Assembly: GCA_039621445.1 (NCBI GenBank)
Contig: CP154955.1
Location: forward strand, 18,394,691-18,458,690
Length of the DNA stretch: 64,000 bases
Direction of reading: 5' to 3'
Source: Euglena gracilis
Lineage: Eukaryota > Euglenida > Euglenophyceae > Euglenales
Under the pieces are notes generated by a model. The model was given only the letters and a program-made list of their open reading frames with translations. It was not told the origin of the DNA and did not search any database. Both the position numbers and the translations under genes were made by a program. Shown piece after piece: positions 1-10,312 of this stretch. Position 1 is the first letter of the stretch. Every line of letters starts with the position of its first letter.

Positions 1-95
1 ACTAATACCCTGATGTGGGGGGCATTGGTCGAACTGAGCAGCCCATCGGTCAGTGCAGCCCCAGCCCCCGAAAGAGCACAAGACTGCGGCCAAAC

Positions 96-257
96 CTGTG
101 AACTGCACGCCGGCGTTCAGGACCAGGACGTCCAGCGTGACGCCCTCCCGCCGCAGCCGCTCCGCGCACTGCCGCACGGACGCGAGGGACGCCAGGTCGC
201 ACGCCACCGGCACGACGTTGTCCGGGGAGGCCGCGGCGGGACCCCCAGTTTGGCAGC
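96..257 (-). CDS. Short-chain dehydrogenase/reductase, internal exon (gene runs off left edge)
   Basis: Read on the minus strand, this exon encodes about 53 residues, including VPVACDLASLASVRQCAERL and then LDVLVLNAGVQFT. These match two landmarks of the classical SDR fold: the acidic D-L-(A/S)-S stretch at the end of beta-4, and the NNAG-type motif, here LNAG, that stabilises the central sheet. The family binds NAD(P)H in a Rossmann fold and oxidises or reduces carbonyl/hydroxyl substrates; the substrate is not readable here. The exon is bounded by AG at 259-258 and by GT at 95-94 (CACAG followed by GTTTG). The catalytic YxxxK part would lie past position 1 and is not in the window. The family call is firm; the splice limits are inferred. 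Confidence 0.75.
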
Positions 258-1174
258 CTCCCCAAACCCCACGGGAGTGGGTGCGGGTGTGCACGGGGGT
301 GCACACGTGCGCTCGCGTGACGAGTTCACATCGCTTGAAAGCAATACGAGGATCGGCATGCAACGTGCCGCGATTGGTCGGCCGAAGTGAAATTTCCTGG
401 CATATGGTGCATGGTGCGAGTGTATGGATGTGTAGGGGGTGCCTTGGTCACAGATCCACCACATTTTATAGAAAATGCCAAACTGTGGCTTGTATTCCTT
501 TGTGCTACTTTGCACTTTTTGTGAAGTGATTTCAAAAAAAAGTATCCCATGACCTGCGATATTTTGAAAATAAAAATATACATTTGACCTTGATCATACC
601 GCCAACTTCTCTCCAAATCTGTTCCAAATCGAACTTCTTGTCCTTGTCTGCTGAAATAATAGTATCCCAATGATACATTATTTGGCCGTGGCTGACAGCA
701 ACCCCAGATGGTGGTTATGCAGTGGCCAAACATCAGAAACCCAACCCAAAGAAGCGCCAGCAAACCCCCAAATGCGCATCCCGGTCGCGGGAACCTCCTT
801 CAAGATGGTAGCGCGGGCGGCCTCGGCCTTCTCAAGGGTGCCGGTGGGGCACTGCCAATCGAAACACAGTGGACAAATATACGCCAAAGATGCGACACAA
901 TGCTGGACACGAAGCATTCATGTAACAAGCATGCCACCGGCAAAGGCAGTTGTGGAAGAGGTTGGAAGGCAGCATTAGCATCAACTCTGTGGTTGAATAT
1001 TTGTGTCAATAAAGCTGAGGTAAGAATTGCAAACCCCCCCCCCCCCAGCTCATTGGCGTGGGCATCTTGACTCCAACAGCCTGGGTGGACAGCAAGCCAA
1101 AGGGAGGGGTGCTGTGATACAGAAGCATCACAAGCATTTCTGTGAGACGGGGCAGGGTGTGCACTGCAGGCGAC
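258..1174. other. Intron-like sequence between dehydrogenase exons
   Basis: AT-richer than the flanking exons, with no reading frame resembling a protein. On a co-linear SDR gene this is intron of about 0.9 kb, though a further small exon covering the sequence after LLACRS could be hidden here. A run of about ten C residues lies near 1036. Confidence 0.4.
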
Positions 1175-1250
1175 GCCCCAGGAGCGGCAGGCAAGCAGGA
1201 CTCGGTCCCCGCGGCGGGCGAGCTTGATCGCCCCGTCCAGCCCGATGCCG
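1175..1250 (-). CDS. Short-chain dehydrogenase/reductase, exon with the GIG cofactor loop
   Basis: Minus-strand reading gives NSGIGLDGAIKLARRG followed by DRVLLACRS. This is the end of the TGxxxGIG glycine loop plus beta-2 of an SDR Rossmann fold; the Arg in ACRS is typical of NADP-preferring members. An acceptor AG lies at 1252-1251 (CAACAG) and a possible GT donor at 1174-1173. Open reading continues upstream to about 1282, so the start may be earlier and include N-S. It belongs to the same gene as the exon at 96-257. Family assignment is sound; the exact boundaries are not. Confidence 0.7.
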
Positions 1251-1656
1251 CTGTTGGGGGCACCGGCTGGCTGACCGCCCACACAACAAAGTGTAAAAAA
1301 AGTTTAAAAAAAGACGAAAGATTTAATCTCAGGGAAAAATCTGGCGCCCCAAAGGGTGCATTTTTTCAAATTCAAAATCATTTCCTGCAGAAATAAAAAC
1401 AGTCATTGGAAAGTGGTTGTATCAGAATGTCGCAACAAAAAGGAGTTCCCCCTCAGCTACAACTCCCCCAACAACAAGGCAGCCAGGCGGGCAATCATTG
1501 ACACCCTCTTTTCCTGCCTCATCTTTGTCCCCACATTTTGGGCATTGCACTTCTTCGCCTCCAAAGCAATGTGGAGCACCAGCATGGAATTAGAGGAAAA
1601 AGAACGGCCGCCATTTTTTTTGGCTCAACCCTGCCACACAATTTTGTTGCACTCAC

Positions 1657-1843
1657 ATGGGGGGGAGCAGAGGGGCGGTGCCCGGCCGGTGGCCGCTGCC
1701 GGTGATCAGCACCGTCTTGGGCCGGGGGGCCGCCGGCGGGGGGGCCGCCGCCTCGCCGTCCTCCGCCCAAGCGGCGGAGGGGGGCCGCAGCAGGGCGGTG
1801 GCCGCGGCCAGCCCGCCGCCCAACGCCGCCCGGCGCGACACGT
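1657..1843 (-). CDS. Dehydrogenase gene, lumen-targeting exon entering the Rossmann fold
   Basis: Minus-strand reading gives VSRRAALGGGLAAATALL, then PPSAAWAEDGE, then a Pro/Ala linker and PKTVLITGS. The first part has the layout of a twin-arginine thylakoid-transfer signal: RR, a hydrophobic core, and an A-x-A site before acidic residues. KTVLITG is beta-1 of an SDR. A strong donor (CAT followed by GTGAGT) ends the exon at 1657 and an acceptor AG lies at 1845-1844; an upstream exon with envelope-targeting sequence is expected but not seen. Splicing this donor to AG at 1252-1251 keeps frame but puts about 13 extra residues inside the glycine loop. The 1251-1656 intron has no other coding sign. 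Confidence 0.6.
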
Positions 1844-3720
1844 CTGGCCCAGGCCGGGCTCCGCCGACCCCCACGCAGGCAGCCAGGGGGGGGCACACAC
1901 GGCTAGTATGGTGGGGGGTCGGATCCAGGGTTTTTTTTAAGACCGGGGGGGGGGAGGGGGGTCCCGGGGGACCCAACAACTTTCCCCCGAAAACGGCCAA
2001 AATCGCGAAAAGTGCTGAAAATAGCGCCCTTTCAAAAATTTTCGGCGCCTTCTGTGCCGAAAAGTATATCCCACCCCCCTCTGAGGGGGGGGGGGGGCTC
2101 GGCCGGACCCTCCCACCCTACCCCCCCGGGGTCCAAGGCTAAAAAACCCCTGGTTGGGACCACCACCACAAATAAAGTTTTGGGCATTCCCGCACAGCCC
2201 TGGGGCAGGGTTGGGGGGTCTGCCCCCCCCCCCCCACCAAGGATGGGGGTCACCCATCATCAATAGGGTGGCAGGGCTTCCCGTTCAATGTTTCGACGAT
2301 GCCTCGGGGGGGGGGGGGCGCTCGATGAAAATCAAACCTTGAAATGCCACTGACAGGGTGGGCGGGGCGGGTGCGGGTCAGCTGTTCCATCATCGGGGGG
2401 GGGGGGGTTGATATCGGAGGTTGAGAAAATCGTGAAAAACTTTCGGGGCGAAACCGGGAATTGAGGGAAAATGCAGAAATTGCAGGAATTTGGGAAGTTG
2501 GAGGAATCACAGAAATTGTGAAAAAAATGGATATTGATGGGGATCTGACCAGAAACGATCTGCAACCGGAAAAATTCTGTCATGAAAATATTGGACAAAC
2601 TTTTAAAATGCCGGGAAAAATCCTGGACGGAACCCATTTTTCAGGGAAATACTTCAGAAATCAAATCAAAATCCCGAGGTTTAAATTTAACTTTAAAAAA
2701 TCTCGTGATATCAAAAAATTCAAATTGCAAAAAAAAACGAACACATTCTTTCATTTTGGATGACCAATTTTGGATGATACACCTCTCAACAGGTGGTTTG
2801 GAACAAAAATACATTCCAAGAATTGGCTCGAGGCACCGAAAAAAAAATTTGGACGTTCACTAGAGGAAATTGGATTTTTCTTAAAATTTACTGGGAAAAT
2901 CCGAAATTTGGTTCCTTAAAATGGCAGGGAAAATCCTGGACAAAATTTTGTCCAGGACTTTTCCCACAACAATTTTCGCATTCAAATCCTCCTGTGTGCA
3001 CGTCGCCTGTTTCTTTGGTGCCTTTTATCCGTTCTTCTGGCCTGGCGCTGTTTTTGTCTCTGGCCCTTTTTGCGCTTTTGGAATCCCCCCCGGTATGGGA
3101 TGCTTGGGGAACAGCATTCATTGAAGAGGCTAGATTTGCAGGCCATCGACAGCATGGTTCCGTGGCTGAGGGGGTGGCAGTTTGATTTTTGATGGGGCTC
3201 CTGGCCCGTGGGAGACCGGCCTGGGCAGCCCCTGCCGCCGCCATGCTGAACTGGAGCGACTCGAAGCCAGGCCGGTGTTCGATGAACCCCCGGCCGAAAA
3301 CCATGGATCCAAACATTCATTCTCTGGCCTATTCATATCGCTCAACTCCTTGATGTGTGAACCTTCAAATCCTTCAACCAAAAAATCAACTTGCATTTTT
3401 TTTCTGAATAATTGGATGATGCCCCTGCACAGAGCAGACTTGGCTGGTCCCACTTCATGTGCCATTTGCATCGCACCGCTGCTGTTGCTGTTGCTCCTGT
3501 TGCTGCTGCTGCTGCTTTTTCAAATGATCACCGCTGTAATGACATTTTAGTTTTGACCTTGCGATGACAGGTAGCTCGATGCTCAGAATCAAGTGGCATC
3601 TTGTGAAAATAAACGCAAAATGGTCAGTTATGGTTTCAGAGAAAACTTCAAATTTAGACCTATACTTGCATTTGGACCCTTCAAATTGATGAGAAGAGAA
3701 AGAAAACACCAGGGAATTTC
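1844..3720. other. No gene recognised; poly-G element and AT-rich spacer
   Basis: From about 1924 to 2410 the DNA is dominated by G/C runs of 8-14 bases. Its ends resemble each other in inverted orientation (CCAGGGTTTTTTTT near 1924, AAAAAACCCCTGG near 2141-2153), suggesting a decayed terminal-inverted-repeat element. From 2410 to 3720 it is AT-rich with many A-runs. A GC-richer patch at 3180-3320 is open on the minus strand but matches nothing I know. Confidence 0.4.
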
Positions 3721-3724
3721 CTAA

Positions 3725-4275
3725 GCCAGACCCCCCCCCCCGGGGGAGCACCTTTTTTCAAGCGAGCACCTCCCAGCCGGGCTGTGGACCCCCCCCTGGG
3801 GGTCAAGCGGTGATAGAATTATCGCAGCCCGTCGAAGCCGCACTGGACAGGAAAAAATTTGAAAAAAACAAGTGGTCAAGAATGGCTAAAAATGACCCTT
3901 TTTGTACTTTTTTGGGGGGTTCACCTCAAAACGTAGGCTAAAGAAATGCATCCCAGCTGGATTTGGGCTGTTTTGCCTGCTTTTGGGTCCCAGCCGGGTC
4001 CAGCCCGGCAGCCGGGTTCGAACCACCTCCCTGGGCCCCAGGGCTGTACGGGAATTCCCGCAACCCTATGGGTGGTGGGTGGGGGGGTCGGCCTTCCCCG
4101 CCCCCATCCTGGCGCCGAAGGAATTATTTTTTGAGCAGATGGTCGTATCCCCCACCTCCCGAGTGGGGGGTCCGACCATCCCCCCATGAGGCCTTCTCGT
4201 ACGACCCTGTGGACCCCCACCGCCTGGGGGGGGGGTCCAGTCAGCACCTTTTTCCAGCCAGCACCTTTTTCCAGC
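3725..4275. repeat. Poly-G/poly-C repeat element
   Basis: Bounded on both sides by GCACCTTTTT-type blocks and GTGGACCCCC. The interior includes a segment (about 4030-4090) with the ATGGGTGGTGGG motif that reappears in reverse orientation near 56.8 kb. GGTTCGAACC at 4015 resembles a tRNA T-loop box, but no cloverleaf can be built around it. Treated as a dispersed low-complexity repeat. The stretch 4276-4575 has no recognisable feature. Confidence 0.4.
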
Positions 4276-4577
4276 CGCATTTGGTATTGTTGTGAACATA
4301 TAGCTTATTAAAAACGCAGTGTGGACAGTGTCAAATTGGTGTAAATATTTAAGCTGAAAAAAGCGTTTGGAACATTTACTCAATATCAATACACACACAG
4401 GAGAGGTCTGCCCCTTCCCATGCACATTTGTGCATTGTGACGCTGACTGGCGGCAATGGCACCCTTAAATGCCCAATGACTACACTAATTTTGGAGTTCT
4501 GACCATTGTGCATCTGCGCATCAGCCATACCCTTTACCTCTTAATGTTATACCATTAATATATTAACGTTTGTATTA

Positions 4578-4792
4578 CCCCCCTCCCCCCCTAGTCGTAT
4601 GACCGGGTTCCTGCAACCTGTGACCGGGGGGGGGTGTCATAACACCCCCATAACCTGCAACCTGTGACCGGGGGGTGGTCGTAAATGAGGTGGCGGTCAT
4701 AGGTAAGGTGGTGTTAAATTTTTCGCAACCTGCAACCTGTGACCGGGGGGTGGTCGTCAATGAGGGGTGGTCATACGACTAGGGGGGGGGGG
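4578..4792. mobile_element. MITE with TA target site, copy 1
   Basis: A 215-bp element whose ends are inverted repeats: a C-run followed by TAGTCGTATGACC on the left, and GGTCATACGACTA followed by a G-run on the right. TA flanks it on both sides (4576-4577 and 4793-4794), the target duplication of Tc1/mariner/pogo-type transposons. The interior carries three copies of a block with ACCTG, AACCTGTGACC and a G-run. It encodes nothing. A second, larger copy lies at 44225-44621. AT-rich spacer (4795-5095) follows with no gene seen. Confidence 0.7.
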
Positions 4793-5415
4793 TACATTAA
4801 TCTGTTGAACATTTGTGCAATGACCGAGATAGGGTTGTCATACAGTTTTCCTACACTGTGCTGTGTCCTCACTGGTGTTGAGACTCTTCCAGGCCGTTCT
4901 CTCCGTCGCAGTGAGATGCGCTTGAGGTAGTTCCGTTGTGCATTTGCGCGACACCTATGGTGCTTTGAAATTTGAATTTGCTTAACATTTAGTTTTGTTC
5001 TAACATCATGTCGTCTTGAAATTGGTGACCACTGCACATCTGGGCAACGACCATGCATATTCTTTGAAACATCGACAAAGAAATAAATGAGGGCCCTTGG
5101 AGTTCAATCAGGACTGCACAAGACGTTCACCCCAAGTGCTGGACATCTTATCCGGACCATCGCCTGATGACGACTGTTCGACTGACACAGAGCCACGACA
5201 AAAAAAGAAGTTGGGAGGAAAGCCCAGGCGAAGAGGTGGGTTGGTAACCATACTCCAATGGGACCTCTGGTCAGCCCCCAATACCCGCTTTTCAACATCC
5301 ACCGCCCGGACCCGCGCAATAAGGGGGCGTTTGCGGAAAGGAAGGGGGACAGGCAGGGCTTTTTAAACATCGTCAGCGATCCACGACATAGTGGGTCTGA
5401 CATGGCAGAATCTGA

Positions 5416-6147
5416 GGGGGGAGTGAGGAAACGTGGAGTGACGGAGTTGCTTCCGCAGATGAGGATTGCGATGGCCACAGGGGAAGTGAGGGAGGGACCA
5501 AGGGGGAGAGAGAAGGTGAAGAAGGAGGGAAATGTTCCAAAAAGATCTGCAAGAAATATAGCATTGCCTTCAAGATTGCTCTGGGGCAAGCAACGTCGCT
5601 GGAGCAGGCAGCCAAGCAAAGTGGGATCAACAAGGAGATGGTGAGCAAGTGGACAGCAAGCAAAGCAAAGCCACAGAAGGCTGTAAAGGCCGGTGGGAAG
5701 AAACGAGCACGAGTGGCACCGGTGGGAAAAATATTTCTTCCCGTTGGTGGAGGACAAATTAGATAAAACCGAAAGGCAAAAAAGAAGTGCATCACGAAGG
5801 AAGCAGCTCTAGCACAAGCCCAGGTTTCATTTGCACCTCTTTTTTTTGCCAAAATTTAATCATTTCAAAAACTTTCTTGGTAGATTTTCTTAGCCGAGGA
5901 GAACCGCTGGAGTCTTCTGGGGTTGAAATGGTTCCAAAGCTTCTTGAGGCGCAAACACCTCGCCAAACGCACCGTGAAGAGGCGTGTGAAAGTCACCGAC
6001 GAGGAGCTCCCTCCGCATTTGTTGAAGAAATCTGGGGATGACCACACTGTGATACACCAAGCCACTCCTCGCAGAAACAGATTGGACCAGAACCTCCACC
6101 AGACACAGAAAAAAGCAGCAAACTGCATGCACTTCTGGGTAACATAA
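5416..6147 (+). pseudogene. Pogo/CENP-B-like transposase remnant (DNA-binding half)
   Basis: An open frame at 5416-5766 starts acidic and then reads KKYSIAFKIALGQATSLEQA followed by AKQSGINKEMVSKW, a helix-turn-helix of the psq/CENP-B N-terminal type. The next conserved piece (FPLVEDKLDKTERQKR, about 5733-5780) lies in another frame, so there is a frameshift near 5732. At 5923-6050, KWFQSFLRRKHLAKRTVKRR resembles the second CENP-B-type helix-turn-helix. In this family the two motifs bind terminal inverted repeats and a DDE domain cuts and joins DNA; I see no DDE domain downstream. A short intron between the two parts is possible. Family assignment is by eye. Confidence 0.55.
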
Positions 6148-6149
6148 TT

Positions 6150-7600
6150 TAAACGACGATTTGGAATATCTCGACCAAGCCAGTTCAAGAGCAGAGAAAA
6201 TCAGACACCGACAATCAAACCACAGGGGATTGTGAGTCAGGGGTGCTGAATGCCCAAAACAACATACTTGACCAGATGACTTCTTAATTAAGATTAGATA
6301 ACCTATTAGGAATCAGAACTAACTTGACTCCATCCACAGGGCTCTGATTCTGTCTGTTTTCTTTCCACTTGGTTATTGGTTCCCTGGCACAAGTATTTAA
6401 ATTATTCATACATTTGCTGTGGACATTTGGAATTTGGATTTCGTTTGGACATTTGGTCATGAAGCAGAAAGCATTGGAATTTCATGGCACAATCCGAGTT
6501 GTCGGAAAACGCGTGGTGACACGCACACAGGTATTTTTATTGTGCATTTTCTGGATGTAAAACAATATTCCTCTTTCGGGAACAATCTCATTCTCGCCTG
6601 AGGACATTGCAAACATCGATGAAATTCTACTTGTCCCCTCTGGCTCAGATTCTCGTCAGACAATCACGATACAAGGTATTCTCGCTGTAAAAAACAATAG
6701 CCAATCATCCACTTTTTCAAACCACAATATCAATTCAAGGGCTCTCTAACTCAATATCAAATCCTGACCTGGGTCCTACTCCTGAATCTGTAGCCGTAAT
6801 CCTTAGCCTCAAAGGGACAGGAGCTCAACCATGCTTGACCAAATTGCCCAGCTTCAAAAAGAACTTCTTGAACTCAAAATGCAGAAAAATACACAAAAAT
6901 TACTTCTCTGAAGATTATCTTCTCAATAATTTTTCTTCGGAACGTACCTTTCAATTTCAAAAATTCGAACATCTGCCCGTTTGGATGAAAGAAATACCTG
7001 AAATCCTACAAAACAGTTTTGAAGACATTCAAGTGGACGGGCGAAGACAAATTATTTGCTCGACGTCTGGCGCGTCATGGTTCAATCTTTTTTCGCCACA
7101 AAAAACCATGTACTTCGCCTATCTCTACTTCCGAATATTCCCTTTCTCCAATCAAATTTTTTTTTCAATCGCCCATACATTCTTCTTCATCGCAGACCTA
7201 TTCCTCCTCAAATGTTTCATCATTCTCACAAATTTCTTCATCATCACAACAACTGGTTTATCCACCAGCACCATTTGGCTTGGATGAATTATTGCGTCGG
7301 GGGGGGGGGGCAGAGTTCTCGAGGAGAGGACATCCAATGGTGTCCAAGACTTCGCTATTTTGGAAGACACAAAATATTATGCTTCTTGTGACGGCTCATT
7401 GCGGAATATAAAATTTCCGACACCAAAGAAAGGATTTTGTTGTTCCCGATATCATTGGCATTGGGAATGCGACCTCCACAACAACAAGTGACTATTCCGG
7501 CAAGAGGAAAACACCCCAAGACATTCAGATTCGGAATCCTCCCGAAAAGACTCCACTCCTGAACTCACCATTCAATGGGTGGCCTTATTACCCAAACTGG
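6150..7600 (+). other. AT-rich stretch, possible 5' part of the recombinase retroelement
   Basis: Contains open frames such as 6835-7287 and 7019-7411, the latter Ser-rich, but none matches a known family. By position it could be the decayed gag-like region of the element whose enzymes lie at 7.6-10.1 kb. A poly-G run sits near 7300. Confidence 0.25.
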
Positions 7601-7859
7601 AACTCTTCCACCAGAAATAGGAACTCCACAATGCACAGCAAGCACTATTATTTTCACAGGCTTCCGCAACACTCAAAGCATATTGACAAAACATCCTGCA
7701 ATTCAAACAATTCCGGATTCAGTGTGACAGAAAAAATCCAATACCTGAACTTATTGAAAAATACATCACCTTGCGCAAAGAATTGCGCAGCCTCTACTAT
7801 GCGAAATACCCTCTCCGCCTTCCAATGCCTCACAACACCGGAATGGATATCACCTTTAT

Positions 7860-8440
7860 TCCCAACAGTACTTTGGAGACTCTCAAAAGCATCTGACCGA
7901 CTACGCATCATTCCTGAAAGCACCTGGTTCCCCCTACAAGTCTCCTGCACATTGCGCACTCCTGCAATATTAAGCAAACCCATTTTATCTTGCGCACATT
8001 CCTTGTGGCCCTTTCACTCAGATTGCGCATTGTTGAAGTGGCCTCCATCAGACCATGTGACATTGTCACCGGAACTGAGGGTGGTGGCATCTGGTTCCAA
8101 CCAAAAAAGCAACCCCCTGAAAAACAACAGCGCATTTTCCGCTCCGCCCCTTATTCATTGTGGCGTGGCTCGCCTTTTGGAAACATGCCAATCTTTGCTG
8201 CAACCCCTGTACCCCCTTCTTTTCTATTTCACAATTGCAACTATACACCATCGATTATTTTGCCGACACTGAAGCCCAACATTCCACATTTCAATCCAGA
8301 CGTAGAACCACAGCTAAAGCAATGTTCCAATGTGGAATCGGCATCGAAAAAATTCAACACTGGTGTTGGTAGTCAAATCCTTTCATTGCCAGACATTATA
8401 TATATATTAATAGATTCCCCTATGATCTGGCCAAAAAGTT
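7860..8440 (+). pseudogene. Tyrosine recombinase (degenerate)
   Basis: Three segments in shifting frames rebuild the family signature. About 7870-7960 reads HLTDYASFLKAPGSPYKSP. The 7990 frame reads LRTFLVALSLRLRIVEVASI then RPCDI, the box-I region with catalytic Arg, followed by WFQPKKQ, a likely beta-hairpin Lys. About 8270-8400 in another frame reads HSTFQSRRRTTAKAMFQCGI, GIEKIQHWCW, one TAG, then SNPFIARHYI, giving the H-xx-R region, the H/W position and the nucleophilic Tyr. These enzymes join circular cDNA or DNA through a 3'-phosphotyrosine intermediate. At least two frameshifts and one stop make it non-functional. Confidence 0.65.
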
Positions 8441-9289
8441 TGCCCTGGGCACCTTTCTCAGTACAGCCACCATTTGTCTCACAATTTTACCAGTTGGACC
8501 GGAATGTTTCTAGTTACTTCCAAGCTGTGCAGAACCCAAAACTACCCAAACAACGGAGCACGCACATAGCCATCCTCTTAACCCTCCACTTCCGCATAAA
8601 AAATCACAAAATACTTTAGAGGGGATAACAGGTCGCATAATATGCATTCCTCTCCCATTTCCACTAACACGACAGAAAATCTTTCTACGATTGTGTCAAT
8701 TGCTCACAATTTTCTGACAGCGGCGTGCTGCTTTAAACATTCGTCTGACATCACATACCTTCCTTCAATTATTTCAGCTTCATACCATATCATGGCTCAT
8801 ACTACTGCTCATAAAATATTATTTGACCGAGAACTCTCCTGATTCTGTAACTTCTGAAATGGCTGAGCGAGGACTAGGCATGTGCGGTCATTTCCCTATT
8901 CCTGGCCATATTTGGACTACATATGTACCTGATACTTTGGTACAACCACTGTGTATATATCAACCTCCACCTCCATGCCAACCGAGACGAACAAAAGTCC
9001 TTGCCAAAATCCTTCTGAAAGCTATAATATGAGACAAATTCTTATTACTCACCCCCATGAACTACTCCATCTTTTTCAAACGTATCCGTCTTCTTACGAC
9101 CAGAATCCAATGAGAAAGCTGCTTCTATAGCAGACTTTATGGGTTTAAACAAATTGATCCCTGAACCTCTTCCGACCTTTAAATTACCTTCTTTAATCCT
9201 ACATCGCTCAATTATTATTATATCCCATATCGCTCAAATCATTCGACCTTTTCCTCCTGCCACTTATTTTTGCTACAACACTCAACTTG

Positions 9290-9520
9290 ACCAATTTTTT
9301 CTGTCTTCACCTCCCCAAGCATAGAATATTTTCCGCACTGACAATTTTTCTTTTCACATATCCAACGTTTGGATGGAATCAATTTCCTATCGCTGCTGAA
9401 AAAATCCTTAGAATCTCTTAATTCTTCTGCTTTATCCACTTCCTCTTTTGCCTCTCTTTTATATTTACAATTTTGGTATTTATTTATTATGATGACACAT
9501 TTATCATTGCCATTCTTTCT
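9290..9520 (+). pseudogene. Reverse transcriptase fragment
   Basis: One frame reads FLFTYPTFGWNQFPIAAEKI at about 9350-9410, comparable to the P-F-G-x-x-x-x-P block before the active site. After a stop it reads LVFIYYDDTFIIAI, with YYDD at 9485-9496 matching the catalytic YxDD box. An upstream LPKHRIF block in an adjacent frame is compatible with fingers/palm sequence. The first catalytic Asp block is not clear. The fragment is disrupted. Similarity is closer to DIRS/gypsy-type enzymes than to the LINE enzyme elsewhere in this window. Confidence 0.5.
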
Positions 9521-9639
9521 CTCTTTGTGAAGCGATTACAAAATTTATTATTTCCATTTTGCGACATTATTCTCTTATTTTATCAAAAAATCCTCCCTTA
9601 TACCAGGCCAACATGTTTAATGGCATGGAAGACCATTTC

Positions 9640-10070
9640 TTCTTGATAAGCGATGCATCACAAATACCAATTGACATCATTTTTGGCCATCTGCTTTGGT
9701 CTTCCAGACCTCTCATCGGAATAATGTCTATACTACGATCATGGTACTTACAGCCCTGGCATCGTAGATGTTATCTTCCAATACCAAACGCCAAAATGGT
9801 GCAATCGTTGTTCGACATTGCAGTTTTTTCATGTTCTCCTTGGACAGCCCCTTTTCTTACCCCATCATATGTGGAGACACTGCTGGCTTTGGCAATTTGG
9901 TGCAATCTTGGCAATCTTTGGCAATCTTGGCTGAATTCTATCTCAGCAACAAGCTGAATATTATGCACTGGATTATGCCACAAATTTGGCTGTCCGCCTT
10001 CAATGGTGTAGTCGTACGTATATTGGAGACAAAAATGGGGGTTTGTGCTCCAGTTACAAATCTCCGATTG
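9640..10070 (+). pseudogene. RNase H-like remnant of the retroelement
   Basis: FLISDASQIPIDIIFGHLLW at about 9640-9700 has the D-A-S start of a retroelement RNase H. SQQQAEYYALDYATNLAVRL at about 9945-10010, in another frame, has the A-E-Y-x-A-L helix with the catalytic Glu. The two pieces are not in one frame. Position after reverse transcriptase fits the usual order. Confidence 0.35.
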
Positions 10071-10262
10071 AGTAATCCAGTGCTGTGTGCTAAACTACGA
10101 AGAATTTTGAATTGACTTTTGTGGTCAAAATTGCAAACACATATATTATGGTGTCCTTCTCAAAACCAACCTGCTGACCCTATCTCCAGAATTCCTTTCA
10201 TCCGAGACAATTCTCAAGCCTTACAGAATGCATCTAACCTTTGGGACATATCACGCACTTCC

Positions 10263-10312
10263 TTTTGATGCCCCTAAACCACAAACAGGTTTGTGGTTTA
10301 GGGGCATCAAAA
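10263..10312. repeat. Perfect 24-bp inverted repeat (hairpin)
   Basis: The arm at 10263-10286 and its exact reverse complement at 10289-10312 are separated by only two bases (AG). The core reads GCCCCTAAACCACAAAC on the left arm. A second hairpin follows at 10346-10373 (AATCGCTTG, ten-base loop, CAAGCGATT). CCCCTAAACCA also recurs directly after the right arm. Both sit 150-300 bp past the last enzyme motif of the retroelement, so they may be part of its terminus. Confidence 0.85.

Larger units (their letters stand above)
7620..10110 (+). mobile_element. Decayed tyrosine-recombinase retroelement (DIRS/PAT-like)
   Basis: One strand carries, in order, a tyrosine recombinase (7860-8440), reverse-transcriptase motifs (about 9290-9520) and RNase H-like motifs (about 9640-10070). 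All share AT-rich, pyrimidine-rich composition unlike the flanks. Retroelements that use a tyrosine recombinase instead of a DDE integrase are DIRS-like. Frames are broken by several indels and stops, so the copy is dead. The ends are not defined; a strong hairpin at 10263-10312 lies just beyond the last motif. Having the recombinase upstream of the reverse transcriptase differs from canonical DIRS-1. Confidence 0.5.

Noticed and set aside
4010-4030. tRNA-like T-loop GGTTCGAACC
   Set aside because: No acceptor, D or anticodon stems can be formed around it; it lies in a poly-G repeat.
5104-5852. 217-codon and 159-codon minus-strand frames
   Set aside because: Antisense to the transposase remnant; composition is hydrophobic/Cys-rich and without motifs.
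9930-10010. Copia-type RNase H
   Set aside because: AEYYAL does resemble copia, but the neighbouring FGWNQFP and YYDD blocks and the recombinase upstream fit a DIRS-like element better; the similarity alone does not decide.
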